Shown here: positions 17,353 to 26,032 of the stretch, in pieces
Layout of the letters: each line of letters opens with the position of its first letter
How positions within the stretch are numbered: the first letter of the stretch is position 1
Source of the DNA: Thermotogota bacterium
GTDB lineage: Bacteria; Thermotogota; Thermotogae; Petrotogales; Petrotogaceae
Direction: 5' to 3'
DNA length: 64,000 nucleotides
NCBI GenBank assembly: GCA_029780115.1
Contig: JAKOZG010000033.1
Span: 124,001-188,000 of the forward strand
Program-made: the position numbers and the translations under genes
The notes under the pieces: generated by a model
Seen by the model: the letters and a program-made list of their open reading frames with translations, nothing else
Told to the model about the DNA's origin: nothing
The model's database searches: none

Positions 17353-18348
17353 GTGAAAAAGGGTTTGGTGTTTTTAACACTTCTTGTGTTTGTAGTCTCT
17401 GCGTTTTCTTTGGGTTTCACCGATGTTGGTTTAGATAATTGGGCCTACGACTACGTAATGAAGCTAGTAGAAAAGGGTATTATCCCAGTAGAGCAACCGA
17501 CCTTTAGAGGTTATGAACCTTTAACAAGGTCAGATGCAGCTGTATGGATGTCAAGATTAATTACCTACCTTGAAAATTCTCCCGAGATCGCAAAAACAAA
17601 AGACATACAGTATTTAGAAGCTAAAGTAAATGACTTAAGTAAAAAATTAAGTGCTTTAGAATCTTCGTTAGCAATTGAACAAGCGGGAGCAACAGCAGCT
17701 GTAAGTCAAGAAGTAGCACAATTGCAATCTAAGGTAGCACAACTTGAATCTAAGCTATCCCAAACAGAAAGTTCTTTGAAAAACTTGAATAAAACCGTAG
17801 AGCAAGATAGTTTGATAGTAAAAGGAATTCCGGCTTTATCAAGAAAGGTTTATGATCTTGAACAAAAAGTTGATTCACTAGAAGAGTTCCAATCAACTAT
17901 GACAAGGAATCATTTGAACCTTAAGTACGATACTTATGACAAAATAGACAGTCTTTCAAACAGAGTATCAGATTTAGAAGCATCTTTAGAAGATTTCAAA
18001 ACAACAATGACAAGAAACTATTTAAATCTGAAATATGAAACATATGACAAGATCGATAATCTCTCAAATCAAGTAGCGACTTATGATGAAAAAATCGCTA
18101 ATTTAGAAAATGAAGTCGCAGATGTAAAGTCTTTAGCTGAACAAAATGCAATGTTTGTAAAAGCACTACCATCTATATCTATGAAAGTTTATAATAATGA
18201 GGCAAAGATAGAAGAAATAAGCAGGGAACTCGAGGTTCAAAAAGAAGAAATTGCAAAAGCTAAAGACCATAGGCTGTTATGGTTAACTGCTATAACAGGA
18301 GTAGGATTGGGAATCATAGCTATGTGTTTGGCCGAAGATGTGTTTTAG
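17353..18348 (+). CDS. Toga anchor protein, OmpA(alpha)-type: SLH domain plus coiled coil
   Basis: 331 residues. A signal peptide (MKKGLVFLTLLVFVVSAFSL) is followed by one SLH domain (FTDVGLDNWAYDYVMKLVEKG to SDAAVWMSRLITYL), which binds peptidoglycan-linked polymer. A long heptad-rich coiled coil runs from about 85 to 300, with an internal duplication around TMTRNHLNLKYDTYDKID and TMTRNYLNLKYETYDKID. The C-terminal hydrophobic segment WLTAITGVGLGIIAMCLA would insert into the outer sheath. This is the architecture of the Thermotoga rod protein Omp-alpha, which spans the periplasm. It sits directly before a barrel gene, as in other Thermotogota. Confidence 0.88.
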   Translation: MKKGLVFLTLLVFVVSAFSLGFTDVGLDNWAYDYVMKLVEKGIIPVEQPTFRGYEPLTRSDAAVWMSRLITYLENSPEIAKTKDIQYLEAKVNDLSKKLSALESSLAIEQAGATAAVSQEVAQLQSKVAQLESKLSQTESSLKNLNKTVEQDSLIVKGIPALSRKVYDLEQKVDSLEEFQSTMTRNHLNLKYDTYDKIDSLSNRVSDLEASLEDFKTTMTRNYLNLKYETYDKIDNLSNQVATYDEKIANLENEVADVKSLAEQNAMFVKALPSISMKVYNNEAKIEEISRELEVQKEEIAKAKDHRLLWLTAITGVGLGIIAMCLAEDVF

Positions 18349-18381
18349 TAATCAAAATTGGTAGAAATACAATTTTATGTA

Positions 18382-18411
18382 TTGACAGGAAGTTTGTACA
18401 TTTGATATAAT
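18382..18411 (+). promoter_or_regulatory. Strong promoter of the toga barrel gene
   Basis: Perfect TTGACA (18382-18387), an 18-base spacer and perfect TATAAT (18406-18411), with TG before the -10. This is the best match to consensus in the window, fitting an abundant envelope protein. Confidence 0.75.
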
Positions 18412-18467
18412 AGCTTAGGATTTTTCAAATACTAACACAAAATTACAAGTAGAAGGGGGTTTTTAGG

Positions 18468-19805
18468 ATGAAAAAGTTTGTTGTTTCTCTTTTAGTAATT
18501 CTTAGTGCGCTTGCACTATTTGCTGTAACTGTTACACCTGTTTTAGATGTAAGTGGAGAATTTGGTTTTGAGTTACTATTAGACGAAAGTGCTTTGGACA
18601 TCAACGGAAAACTTGATGTTGATTTCAGTTTATCAATTCCTGTGGAGGCAGGTCCAGGGAGTTTTTCCGTTGGTTTTAAGTTACAACCAGAAGTTGAAGT
18701 AGGAAAGTCTGGAGATTATGATCCAACTAAACCAGAGGATCACACTCATCCTGCTTCATTCACTCTGAAAGACGTTTTAGACTATATAGAGTATAAAGAA
18801 GATGCATGGCTATTAAGATACGAACCAAGAGCTATCAAGTTAAGTGACTACACAATCAACCAGTTCACAAGTGCTACTGGAGCTTTAAAGCTTGGATTAA
18901 CGAAATATAACCTTTCTTTTGAATTAGCTGATTTAGCCGCTGGCGAAGTAACTCCACATAAGGATGGTAAATTGTCTCTTCCAGAGAACTGGATTTTGGG
19001 TCTAAAGTATGATTTAGATATTGGAGAAGAACTAAAAGGATTTGCAGCAACTGCCTTCAAATTCGAAGATAAAGAAAATAATCGCTTTTCTCTTCAGGGA
19101 AAATTAACAAAATCGCCGTTGCCTGGTGAAGAGACAGTAGACTTGGTTTTTGCTCTTTTAAATGCTGGGGTAGATTCTAAAAATGCCTACAGAGTATATG
19201 TTGATTATGCATATCCTGTAACAGTAGATGGCATTAAATTAAAACCTCATGCATATTTCAAAGCTCAAGAAGGTTTACCAGAAGTATTTAAGCCAGAATC
19301 TGATGCAGATGTAAGAAAGGTCATCGATTGGCCTGATGCCAGAAAGATCGGAGCAGGTTTTGACCTAGAAGCAAATCCTGCACCATTTAAAATTGGAATA
19401 ACTGATACATTCACAATTGATTTCTTAGATATGAAAGATCTTAAATATTCATTAAACTTAAAACCATCTTTTGAATATGCTGTCACCGATTTCAAAGTGG
19501 GTGTAGGCGTTCCGATGAACTTCACTTTTGGAACCCCACTAAAATATACAATCACTCCAAACCTTTATACAGTACTTGGTATAGATAACTTAGAAGTTGC
19601 TGGAAATCTTTACTATTTCCTTGCAGATGTTAAACCCGATAATCAGTTAGCATACATGGCAGACGTTACCTACACATACAATGTTCTCCAAAGTGGTCTC
19701 CATTTAGGTAATGAAGCTAGAGATCCTCGTGGTAACATTGTTGGTGCAAATGATTTAAAAGCTCTTCACTGGTACCTATTCTTAAAAGCTTCAGTAAAAT
19801 TTTAA
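18468..19805 (+). CDS. Toga outer-membrane barrel protein (OmpB-like)
   Basis: 445 residues. MKKFVVSLLVILSALALFA is a signal peptide. The mature chain is a series of amphipathic strands (for example NGKLDVDFSLSIPVEAGPG, FAATAFKFEDKENNRFSLQG) ending LFLKASVKF with a C-terminal Phe, as in BamA-inserted barrels. Length and placement directly after the OmpA-type anchor match the major sheath protein of Thermotogota. Very strong promoter and terminator suggest high expression. Assignment to the OmpB role is by context; the sequence itself diverges quickly in this group. Confidence 0.75.
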   Translation: MKKFVVSLLVILSALALFAVTVTPVLDVSGEFGFELLLDESALDINGKLDVDFSLSIPVEAGPGSFSVGFKLQPEVEVGKSGDYDPTKPEDHTHPASFTLKDVLDYIEYKEDAWLLRYEPRAIKLSDYTINQFTSATGALKLGLTKYNLSFELADLAAGEVTPHKDGKLSLPENWILGLKYDLDIGEELKGFAATAFKFEDKENNRFSLQGKLTKSPLPGEETVDLVFALLNAGVDSKNAYRVYVDYAYPVTVDGIKLKPHAYFKAQEGLPEVFKPESDADVRKVIDWPDARKIGAGFDLEANPAPFKIGITDTFTIDFLDMKDLKYSLNLKPSFEYAVTDFKVGVGVPMNFTFGTPLKYTITPNLYTVLGIDNLEVAGNLYYFLADVKPDNQLAYMADVTYTYNVLQSGLHLGNEARDPRGNIVGANDLKALHWYLFLKASVKF

Positions 19806-19820
19806 TTAATGTCTAACAAT

Positions 19821-19856
19821 AAAACCTCTATAGAAGACCTTCTATAGAGGTTTTTC
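19821..19856 (+). terminator. Rho-independent terminator of the toga barrel gene
   Basis: AAAACCTCTATAGAAG (19821-19836) pairs with CTTCTATAGAGGTTTT (19839-19854), followed by T. The stem is exceptionally long. Confidence 0.88.
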
Positions 19857-19893
19857 ATTTTGTCTTTTATTATTTATTTTTATAAGCAAAAGA

Positions 19894-19920
19894 AGAAGCT
19901 GGCGAAAATTGCCAGCTTCT
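19894..19920 (-). terminator. Terminator of murA
   Basis: AGAAGCTGGC (19894-19903) and GCCAGCTTCT (19911-19920) form a 10-bp perfect stem 34 bases beyond the leftward murA stop; a T-rich tract follows on the minus strand. Confidence 0.75.
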
Positions 19921-19953
19921 ATTTATTATCTATTTATAATGTCTATTGTTTTC

Positions 19954-21246
19954 TCATTTAATATAAAGCACATCAATACCTAATTGCTCTAATTTTTCTT
20001 GGATATTTTCATATCCTCTAAAAATATGGTCTACATTTGTTATAATTGTTTCACCTTCAGCCACAAGACCGGCTATTAAAAGTGCAGCTGCCGCTCTTAA
20101 GTCTGTTGCTTCAACCGGTGCTCCTGTAAGCTTGTTAACCCCTTCAATTATAGCTGTGTTATCTTCAACCCTAATCTTTGCTCCCATTCTATTTAATTCA
20201 TCTATATGGTAAAACCTGCTTTTAAAAACCGTTTCAGTTATTGTAGATCTACCAGGAACTAATGATAACAAGGTAGTAATTTGTGGTTGTAAATCTGTAG
20301 GAAATCCAGGATATGGTGAAGTTTCCATGCTAATACTTTTCAAAGTTTGTAATGGTACTGCTCCTACTTTAACCTCTCTCTTCTTTTTATTGTAATTAAT
20401 TGGGCAACCAACTTTTTCGAATATTGAAAACAAAGCGTCTAAATGTTCAGCAGTTACATTTTTTATAACGAGGTTCTCTCCAATTAAAATGCCCATTATT
20501 ATAAACGTCCCGGCTTCTATTCTATCGGGAATTATGGTGTAATTTACACCACTTAGCTTATCCACACCTTCAATCTTTAAAATAGAAGTTCCTATGCCTG
20601 AAATTTTTGCTCCCATCTTATTCAAAAAATTAACTAAATCTGTAACCTCTGGCTCAATAGCACAATTAGTAATGGTAGTTTCCACACCCTTTATCAAACA
20701 TGCTGTTGTTAAAATATGTTCAGTAGCACCAACACTGGGGAAAGGTAAGGTAACATTGATCTCTTTATTTGGTTTACTCACTCTACTCATCACAAAACCA
20801 TGCTCAACTGTACTTTCTATACCTAATTTTTTCAACCCTTCTAGATGAAAATCCACCGGTCTTGCTCCGATAGAACAGCCCCCTGGTAGTGCAACTTTTG
20901 CATAGCCATTTCTAATAGTTAACGGGCCATACACATTGAAAGAAGCTCTCATTTTTCTAACAGGTTCATAAGGAATTTCAGAGTTAATTCTTCCGGTACT
21001 TTTAATTATTAATTGATCGTCGTACCTTTCAATTTCTTTTCCAGCACTTTCTAGTATTTCTGTCATAGTTTTTACATCGGCTAAATCTGGAACATTATGT
21101 AACACAACTTCATCATCGGTAAGTAAAGACGCTCCCATAATAGGAAGCACCGCATTTTTTGAACCAGAAACTATTACCTCTCCTCTAGCCTTTTGCGGAC
21201 CTTTAACTATCATCTTTCCAGAAGTGTCTAATCCTATACTTTTCAA
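19954..21246 (-). CDS. murA: UDP-N-acetylglucosamine 1-carboxyvinyltransferase
   Basis: 430 residues, normal length. It transfers enolpyruvate from PEP to UDP-GlcNAc, the first committed step of peptidoglycan synthesis. GSKNAVLP carries the essential Lys-Asn (30-31). PGGCSIGARPVDFHLEGL carries the active-site Cys at 124, so fosfomycin sensitivity is expected from family knowledge. TDLQPQITTLLS and the C-terminal TDLRAAAALLIAGL are further motifs. An N-terminal extension of about ten residues precedes the usual start. The start codon is TTG after a GGGGGG tract. It ends a leftward group with the exported protein and the HAD phosphatase. Confidence 0.95.
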   Translation of the reverse strand: MKSIGLDTSGKMIVKGPQKARGEVIVSGSKNAVLPIMGASLLTDDEVVLHNVPDLADVKTMTEILESAGKEIERYDDQLIIKSTGRINSEIPYEPVRKMRASFNVYGPLTIRNGYAKVALPGGCSIGARPVDFHLEGLKKLGIESTVEHGFVMSRVSKPNKEINVTLPFPSVGATEHILTTACLIKGVETTITNCAIEPEVTDLVNFLNKMGAKISGIGTSILKIEGVDKLSGVNYTIIPDRIEAGTFIIMGILIGENLVIKNVTAEHLDALFSIFEKVGCPINYNKKKREVKVGAVPLQTLKSISMETSPYPGFPTDLQPQITTLLSLVPGRSTITETVFKSRFYHIDELNRMGAKIRVEDNTAIIEGVNKLTGAPVEATDLRAAAALLIAGLVAEGETIITNVDHIFRGYENIQEKLEQLGIDVLYIK

Positions 21247-21279
21247 TTTAAACCCCCCTAATTAATTATAAAGAATCGC

Positions 21280-22095
21280 TCACCAGTTTTTATTTCCTGT
21301 TGGTAATAGTTCACCTTCGAAAACTTTCTTTGCATCTTCTTCTACACTTTTCGAGAAATATGTAACTGCTTTTTTGTCTGTATAATTGATTTCCTTGTAT
21401 AACAAATTTAATCCTTCGTTCCTATAACCTGATAAGACAATACTACTCTTATACAATTGCTGAATTATTTCTTCTAGATTTTCACTTCCATAAGTCCAAG
21501 GAATCTTGAAGATGTTATCGTTGGTAAACTTTAAACAATCACCATTAAAAAATAAATCCACTTTCTTTAGTTCGGATGAGTATGAATAAAAAGATCCAAC
21601 TTTTTGAAGCAAAGAATCAGTGATGTTTTTATTATCATCAGATGTAACTATTACAACAGGCACAACACCACTTGTTTCAAAGCCTCTTATCATACGGTAC
21701 ATAACTTCTGCCACGAGATAAGGGGAATTCCCTATGTAATGTGTAGGATCATCTTTTACGTTTTTATCTAGAAGTTTTAAGTTGCCAAATATTACAATAT
21801 CAACTCCCAGACTTTTTAAGTAGTAACCAATTTCTCTAGCGAAATCTTGAATTAGATTATAGTTCCTAGTAGCTCCTAAAGCAAGATAGCAAAGCTCAGA
21901 ATCGATTTCCTCTAAATCTAGCAAATATGCAATAAAATCATTTTCATCTGATTCTAAATTTTGTAGATCATTTAAGTTAAGAAAAAAAAATCCTATATTT
22001 AGTTCGTCTTTGTTAATTATATCGTATACAGTTGCAAAAGTAAAGCTAAAAATTAACATTATTACCGTCATCGCATAAAATTTTTTCAAGGGCAT
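21280..22095 (-). CDS. Exported protein with degenerate GH3-like fold
   Basis: About 271 residues. The N-terminus, MPLKKFYAMTVIMLIFSFTF or the TTG start six bases later giving MKKFYAM, is a signal peptide. It overlaps the upstream HAD gene by about 50 bases. The stretch around AREIGYYLKSLGVDIVIFGN, then HYIGNSPYLVAEVMYRMIRGFETSGVVPVVI, resembles the family 3 glycosidase (NagZ) pattern of residues before the catalytic loop. However, the KHFPGHG motif and general-acid region are missing, so catalysis is doubtful. It lies between murA and a phosphatase, suggesting a cell-wall-related, possibly binding, role. Family assignment is tentative. Confidence 0.45.
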   Translation of the reverse strand: MPLKKFYAMTVIMLIFSFTFATVYDIINKDELNIGFFFLNLNDLQNLESDENDFIAYLLDLEEIDSELCYLALGATRNYNLIQDFAREIGYYLKSLGVDIVIFGNLKLLDKNVKDDPTHYIGNSPYLVAEVMYRMIRGFETSGVVPVVIVTSDDNKNITDSLLQKVGSFYSYSSELKKVDLFFNGDCLKFTNDNIFKIPWTYGSENLEEIIQQLYKSSIVLSGYRNEGLNLLYKEINYTDKKAVTYFSKSVEEDAKKVFEGELLPTGNKNW

Positions 22096-22900
22096 ATGCA
22101 ACACCATCCTCATCATTACTTGGTATAACATAACTTGCAGCTTCTTTTACTTCTTTTTCGGCGTTCCCCATTGCAAAGCTATTCTTTGATATCCTTAACA
22201 TATCTATATCGTTTTGCGAGTCACCAAAAACATAGGCTTCTTCTACATTAAAATTATATATTTCGGCTAATATTTTTAATGCTTCCCCTTTTGATACACC
22301 AAATGGCATAAAATCTAGATAAGAACTGAATGATTTCATAATATTTATCCTTCCTTCAAACTTTTTTTCAGCAAAACTTTGAATCTCATCGAGTCTATCA
22401 GGTTCACATATTGCTAAAATCTTTAAGGTAGGATGTTCTGAGCTTTTTATGGTTTCTACTAAATCGTCTACCAATTTATATTCCACAAAAGCATGTTTCG
22501 AATAATCTCTGATTTCTTGATCATCCACCTCAGATATCAATTCATCATTGATGTAAATATGACGATGCACATTTAACTGTCGTAAAAATTCTACACATTC
22601 AATGGCGACTTCTTTTTCTAAACCTTTCTCAAATATTAGTTCACCTTTGTTGTTAACAATATATCCACCATTGTAAGCTACAATATACGCATAACCCTTT
22701 AAAAATGGAAGAAAATTATTAATAATGTACAACATGGATGCATACATACGACCACTACATAAAATTATAGTATGACCCTGTTCTTTAAGTATTTTTAATG
22801 CCTCAAATGTTCTTGGACCAACTCTAACTTCAGAGTTCAATAATGTTCCATCGAAATCGAAAACAAAAACTTTATGAGAAGAGTTTAAATGATAGTCCAT
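22046..22900 (-). CDS. HAD superfamily (Cof-type) phosphatase
   Basis: 284 residues from the ATG at 22900. It carries the four HAD motifs: DFDGTLLNS (nucleophile Asp), ILCSGR, the Lys in GVSKGEALK, and VFGDSQNDIDMLR. The large alpha/beta cap between motifs II and III is the Cof type that acts on sugar phosphates or flavin/pyridoxal phosphates. AGGAGG is 18 bases before the ATG, too far. An in-frame ATC codon at 22909 sits 9 bases from it and would give MYKMDYH, so the true start may be non-canonical. Substrate unknown. Confidence 0.85.
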   Translation of the reverse strand: MDYHLNSSHKVFVFDFDGTLLNSEVRVGPRTFEALKILKEQGHTIILCSGRMYASMLYIINNFLPFLKGYAYIVAYNGGYIVNNKGELIFEKGLEKEVAIECVEFLRQLNVHRHIYINDELISEVDDQEIRDYSKHAFVEYKLVDDLVETIKSSEHPTLKILAICEPDRLDEIQSFAEKKFEGRINIMKSFSSYLDFMPFGVSKGEALKILAEIYNFNVEEAYVFGDSQNDIDMLRISKNSFAMGNAEKEVKEAASYVIPSNDEDGVAYALEKILCDDGNNVNF

Positions 22901-22990
22901 TTTGTAGATGTTTGATGTCCTCCTTTAAATAATGTTTGGTTTTTTATGTCAAAGTTAATTTTAATAATTTACCAAAGGATGATTTTAAGT

Positions 22991-23118
22991 TGTAGAAACG
23001 GGCTACATGCACGACTCCTGTTTTTAAAAAAACTAAATTTTACGTTTTGAAAATTAAATTATACAAACTTGCAAATCGTGATTAAATCTTGACAGCACCT
23101 ATATATCTCGTCTCTACA
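22991..23118. repeat. REPIN/MITE-like element, copy 1
   Basis: Begins TGTAGAAACG and ends CGTCTCTACA, imperfect 10-bp terminal inverted repeats (one mismatch). Sub-terminal sequence GGGCTACATGCACGACTCCTG and CACCTATATATCT match the copy at 60456-60559. 128 bp, non-coding, no clear target-site duplication. Confidence 0.65.
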
Positions 23119-23446
23119 AATGAAATTCAATATGCTTTAATATTGTGTTTTTACCTTTATATTTTATCATATTAGTCATGAAAAATTTATTAATAAGTGG
23201 ATTTTTCGAAGTTTCTTTCTTGCTTAATTGTTTTAAAACAAAAATTTGTTATCATTAATAAGAGTTTTAAATTTTAATTTACTAGTAAGGATTTTTTAAT
23301 CTTTTAGCTATGATTACTTTGAGCATTTCTAATCAGATTACAGATGATTTATATAGGTTTATCTTTCTTATGTCAATAATAAATATGCTTTTTTGGCTTT
23401 AGCACTTTATATGTACTCTAGGTAAATTTGAACCTCTCTGTTGCAG

Positions 23447-23467
23447 AAACACCCAACTGGGGTGTTT
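23447..23467. terminator. Hairpin, possible terminator
   Basis: AAACACCC (23447-23454) pairs with GGGTGTTT (23460-23467). Only a short T run follows, and no gene obviously feeds into it from either side. Confidence 0.35.
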
Positions 23468-23601
23468 AAATAAGCGAGACGATCATATACAATCCAAAAA
23501 TGATTTCTGTGGGGACTGGGCGTTAACACTTCCACAGCACCGCTATTCTATCAGCTTTAAAACAAAATAACGAATAATTTTTATGATTGGGGGCAGACAA
23601 A

Positions 23602-24030
23602 ATGGATTTTATCAAAAATGAAAACAAATACATTTTAAGATTAGACAAGGGAGAAGAAATCGTTTCAACCCTTGCTGATTTTTGTAAGGAAAACTCTATT
23701 ACTCTTGGAAAAATTACTGGCTTAGGTTCGACAAATAAGGTAAAAATAGGACTTTTTAATACCCATACTAAAAGATATTCGTCAAAAGAGTTCACCGGAG
23801 ATTTTGAGATAGTTAATCTCACAGGCAACATTTCTACTATGAACAAGGAACCTTATTTACATATTCATGCAACAATTTCAGATTCAAACTTAGATGCCTT
23901 TGGTGGCCATTTAAATTATGCTATAATTAGTGGAACTGCAGAAATTATTATAGAAAGTCTGCCTGGATATGTCGATAGGGAATTTAGTGAAGAAATTGGA
24001 CTAAATCTTTTTAAATTTATTAAAGAATAA
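23602..24030 (+). CDS. PPC/DUF296-domain protein (putative DNA-binding)
   Basis: 142 residues, a single PPC domain: YILRLDKGEEIVSTLADFCKEN, ITGLGSTNKVKIGLFN, PYLHIHATISDSNLDAFGGHL and ISGTAEIII. PPC proteins form trimers. The His-x-His in LHIHATI and the following GGHL are conserved, possibly metal-binding, positions. In plants the domain accompanies AT-hooks; in bacteria it stands alone and its role is unsettled. The ATG at 23602 has GGGGG upstream; a TTG fifteen bases earlier is the less likely start. Monocistronic. Confidence 0.8.
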   Translation: MDFIKNENKYILRLDKGEEIVSTLADFCKENSITLGKITGLGSTNKVKIGLFNTHTKRYSSKEFTGDFEIVNLTGNISTMNKEPYLHIHATISDSNLDAFGGHLNYAIISGTAEIIIESLPGYVDREFSEEIGLNLFKFIKE

Positions 24031-24314
24031 TCCAAATGCACCTTGTAAATATATATCTTAGTTCGATAATTTTATTGAAACATCGATTCTGGCTGGAGAA
24101 TCGACTAACTTGGGCTTCTAAATCAGTGAACCATCCAGGTTTTGCATGTAAAACCTAATCAAAAGCACGAAAAGCGCAGATTGTAAGTTTCCTCAGTTAA
24201 AAATAAACGTTACAAAATGTGATGTTTATCGGATTATAGTGAAGCTGTCCCATATTTTTTTATAAAAATATATTTTACACAACAATAATAAAATTAGTAA
24301 AAGGAGCGTTAAAC
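24031..24314. other. Spacer with two hairpins
   Basis: TCGATTCT/AGAATCGA (24083-24104) and AGGTTTT/AAAACCT (24137-24156) can form hairpins after the PPC gene. Neither has a good T tract. The final part carries the AAAGGAG ribosome site of the TatD gene. Confidence 0.45.
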
Positions 24315-25073
24315 TTGAATTTTATTGATACTCATTGCCATTTATTATTCTCAAATTATGATGACGATAGAGAAGAAGTTTTAAAAAAAGTTAATAAAGA
24401 ACTTGATCTTTTTATTGAAATAGGAGGAGATTTAGATAATTCAAAAAAGGTTGTTGAATTTGTTAAAAATCAGCCTAAAGCTTTTGGAAGTGTGGGTATT
24501 CATCCATCTGATAGCGAAGGCGTTGATAATAAAGATTTAGAAGAATTAGAAAAATTAGCCCAAAGTGAAAAAATAGTGGCTGTAGGAGAAACAGGTTTGG
24601 ATTTTTACTGGGAAACAAATAAACAAACTCAGTACAAAATTTTTGATGCACAAGTTTCTATAGCAAAGAAACTTAATAAACCAATTGTTTTACATATAAG
24701 GGACGCTTACAATGAAGCTTATGAATTTTTAAAGAAAAGCAATTTGCCAAGTAAATTAGGTGTTGTACACTGTTTTTCTGATACATGGGAAACTGCCAAA
24801 AAATTTCTTGATCTTGGCTTTTATATAGGTATAGATGGCCCAATTACCTATTCCAAAAACTCAGAACTAAGAAAAGTTGTTCAACAAGCACCCTTAGACC
24901 GGATTTTACCCGAAACAGATTCACCTTTTTTACCGCCTGTTCCTTTTAGAGGGAAAAGAAACATGCCTGTTTATGTAAAATACATTTACGAAAAGATTGC
25001 AGAAATAAAGAATATTGATATAGAAGAACTTAAAAAACAAATGTATTTCAATGCTCGTACTTTATTTTTTTAA
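24315..25073 (+). CDS. TatD-family metal-dependent hydrolase
   Basis: 252 residues. The metal-binding and catalytic motifs are DTHCHL, VGETGLDFYW, LHIRDAYNEAY, VVHCFSD and PETDSPFLPP, the complete TatD DNase set. Relatives are 3'-5' exonucleases or D-aminoacyl-tRNA deacylases, acting in the cytoplasm. It starts at TTG nine bases from AAAGGAG. It overlaps the convergent fmt stop by four bases, so the two transcripts must overlap. Confidence 0.9.
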   Translation: MNFIDTHCHLLFSNYDDDREEVLKKVNKELDLFIEIGGDLDNSKKVVEFVKNQPKAFGSVGIHPSDSEGVDNKDLEELEKLAQSEKIVAVGETGLDFYWETNKQTQYKIFDAQVSIAKKLNKPIVLHIRDAYNEAYEFLKKSNLPSKLGVVHCFSDTWETAKKFLDLGFYIGIDGPITYSKNSELRKVVQQAPLDRILPETDSPFLPPVPFRGKRNMPVYVKYIYEKIAEIKNIDIEELKKQMYFNARTLFF

Positions 25074-26032
25074 GTTTCAATGAATCTGTCTCCTATAGCT
25101 AATTTTCTGCCATTAATCGCATCTATAGTAGAAATCTTTCGTTTGTTTGGAAACTGAATTTCTTTTATTTTTACTACTCCATTTTCACATTTAACATATA
25201 TTCCCGTATCATTCTTATCAAAAATAGTCCCATTTTTATATGGGACTTCTTTTTTTGTTGTATAATCTCTAACTAATTCAGAACCAAATAATTTTACTAT
25301 CTCTGAGTTAATTTCACAAGAAACTCCTGAAATTGGATCATATGCCCTTATTTTATTATGAACCCTTATCGCGTCCCAATTGAAATCAACCTTTAAATCT
25401 TGAGGTGTTATCTTTTCTGCATAAGTAGCCAAACTATCGTCTTGTGGAACTAAAGTAAGGCTATCAAACTTTTCAAGAAACTCTAAAACTGCCTCTTTGG
25501 CAAGCTCTAAGAGTTTATTGTAAACTATACCAAAGTTATCGTTTATATCAATAGGAATAGCCTTTTGAATCGCTATATCACCTGCATCAAGTTTTTCAAC
25601 CATTTTATAAATAGTTATTCCTGTTTCGTTTTCTCCATTCTCGATCGCCCTTTGAATAGGTGCTGCACCCCTATACTTTGGAAGAAGTGAGGCATGAACA
25701 TTCCAGCAACCTTTTTCTGGATATTCCAACACATTTTTTCTAAGTATTTTCCCAAAGGCGGCAGTTATTATTATATTAGGATTCAATTTAACCAAAGTTT
25801 CAAAACCTTCAGCTTTACTAACTGATTTGGGTTGAAACACAGGAATTCCATATTGAAGTGCAACTGATTTTACATAAGTAGGTTCAACCTTTCTTCCTCT
25901 ACCTTTAGGTCTATCAGGCTGAGAAAACACTCCAACAACATTGTAACCATTTTTGATTAATTCTTCTAAAACAACACCACCAAATTCTGGTGTACCCATA
26001 AATACTATTTTGAAATCATCTTTTTTTGTCAT
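25070..26032 (-). CDS. fmt: Methionyl-tRNA formyltransferase
   Basis: 320 residues. It formylates initiator Met-tRNA using 10-formyl-tetrahydrofolate. The N-terminal FKIVFMGTPEFG, the signature HASLLPKYRGAAPIQRAI with the catalytic His, and GITIYKMVEKLDAGDI are plain; the C-terminal tRNA-binding beta domain follows. Its start overlaps the def stop by four bases, so surE, def and fmt form one operon in which the formyl group is added by one product and removed by its neighbour. Confidence 0.95.
   Translation of the reverse strand: MTKKDDFKIVFMGTPEFGGVVLEELIKNGYNVVGVFSQPDRPKGRGRKVEPTYVKSVALQYGIPVFQPKSVSKAEGFETLVKLNPNIIITAAFGKILRKNVLEYPEKGCWNVHASLLPKYRGAAPIQRAIENGENETGITIYKMVEKLDAGDIAIQKAIPIDINDNFGIVYNKLLELAKEAVLEFLEKFDSLTLVPQDDSLATYAEKITPQDLKVDFNWDAIRVHNKIRAYDPISGVSCEINSEIVKLFGSELVRDYTTKKEVPYKNGTIFDKNDTGIYVKCENGVVKIKEIQFPNKRKISTIDAINGRKLAIGDRFIET

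Larger units (their letters stand above)
22901..23601. other. Gene-free stretch of about 700 bases
   Basis: It contains the terminal-inverted-repeat element at 22991-23118, a hairpin AAACACCC/GGGTGTTT (23447-23467), and a CTGTGG...CCACAG pairing just before the PPC-domain gene (about 23508-23540). The rest, 23119-23446, is AT-rich with no convincing ORF. No tRNA was recognised. Confidence 0.5.

Noticed and set aside
25070-25073. Frameshift or assembly error at the tatD/fmt junction
   Set aside because: Both convergent frames are complete at normal length; a four-base overlap of stops is ordinary.
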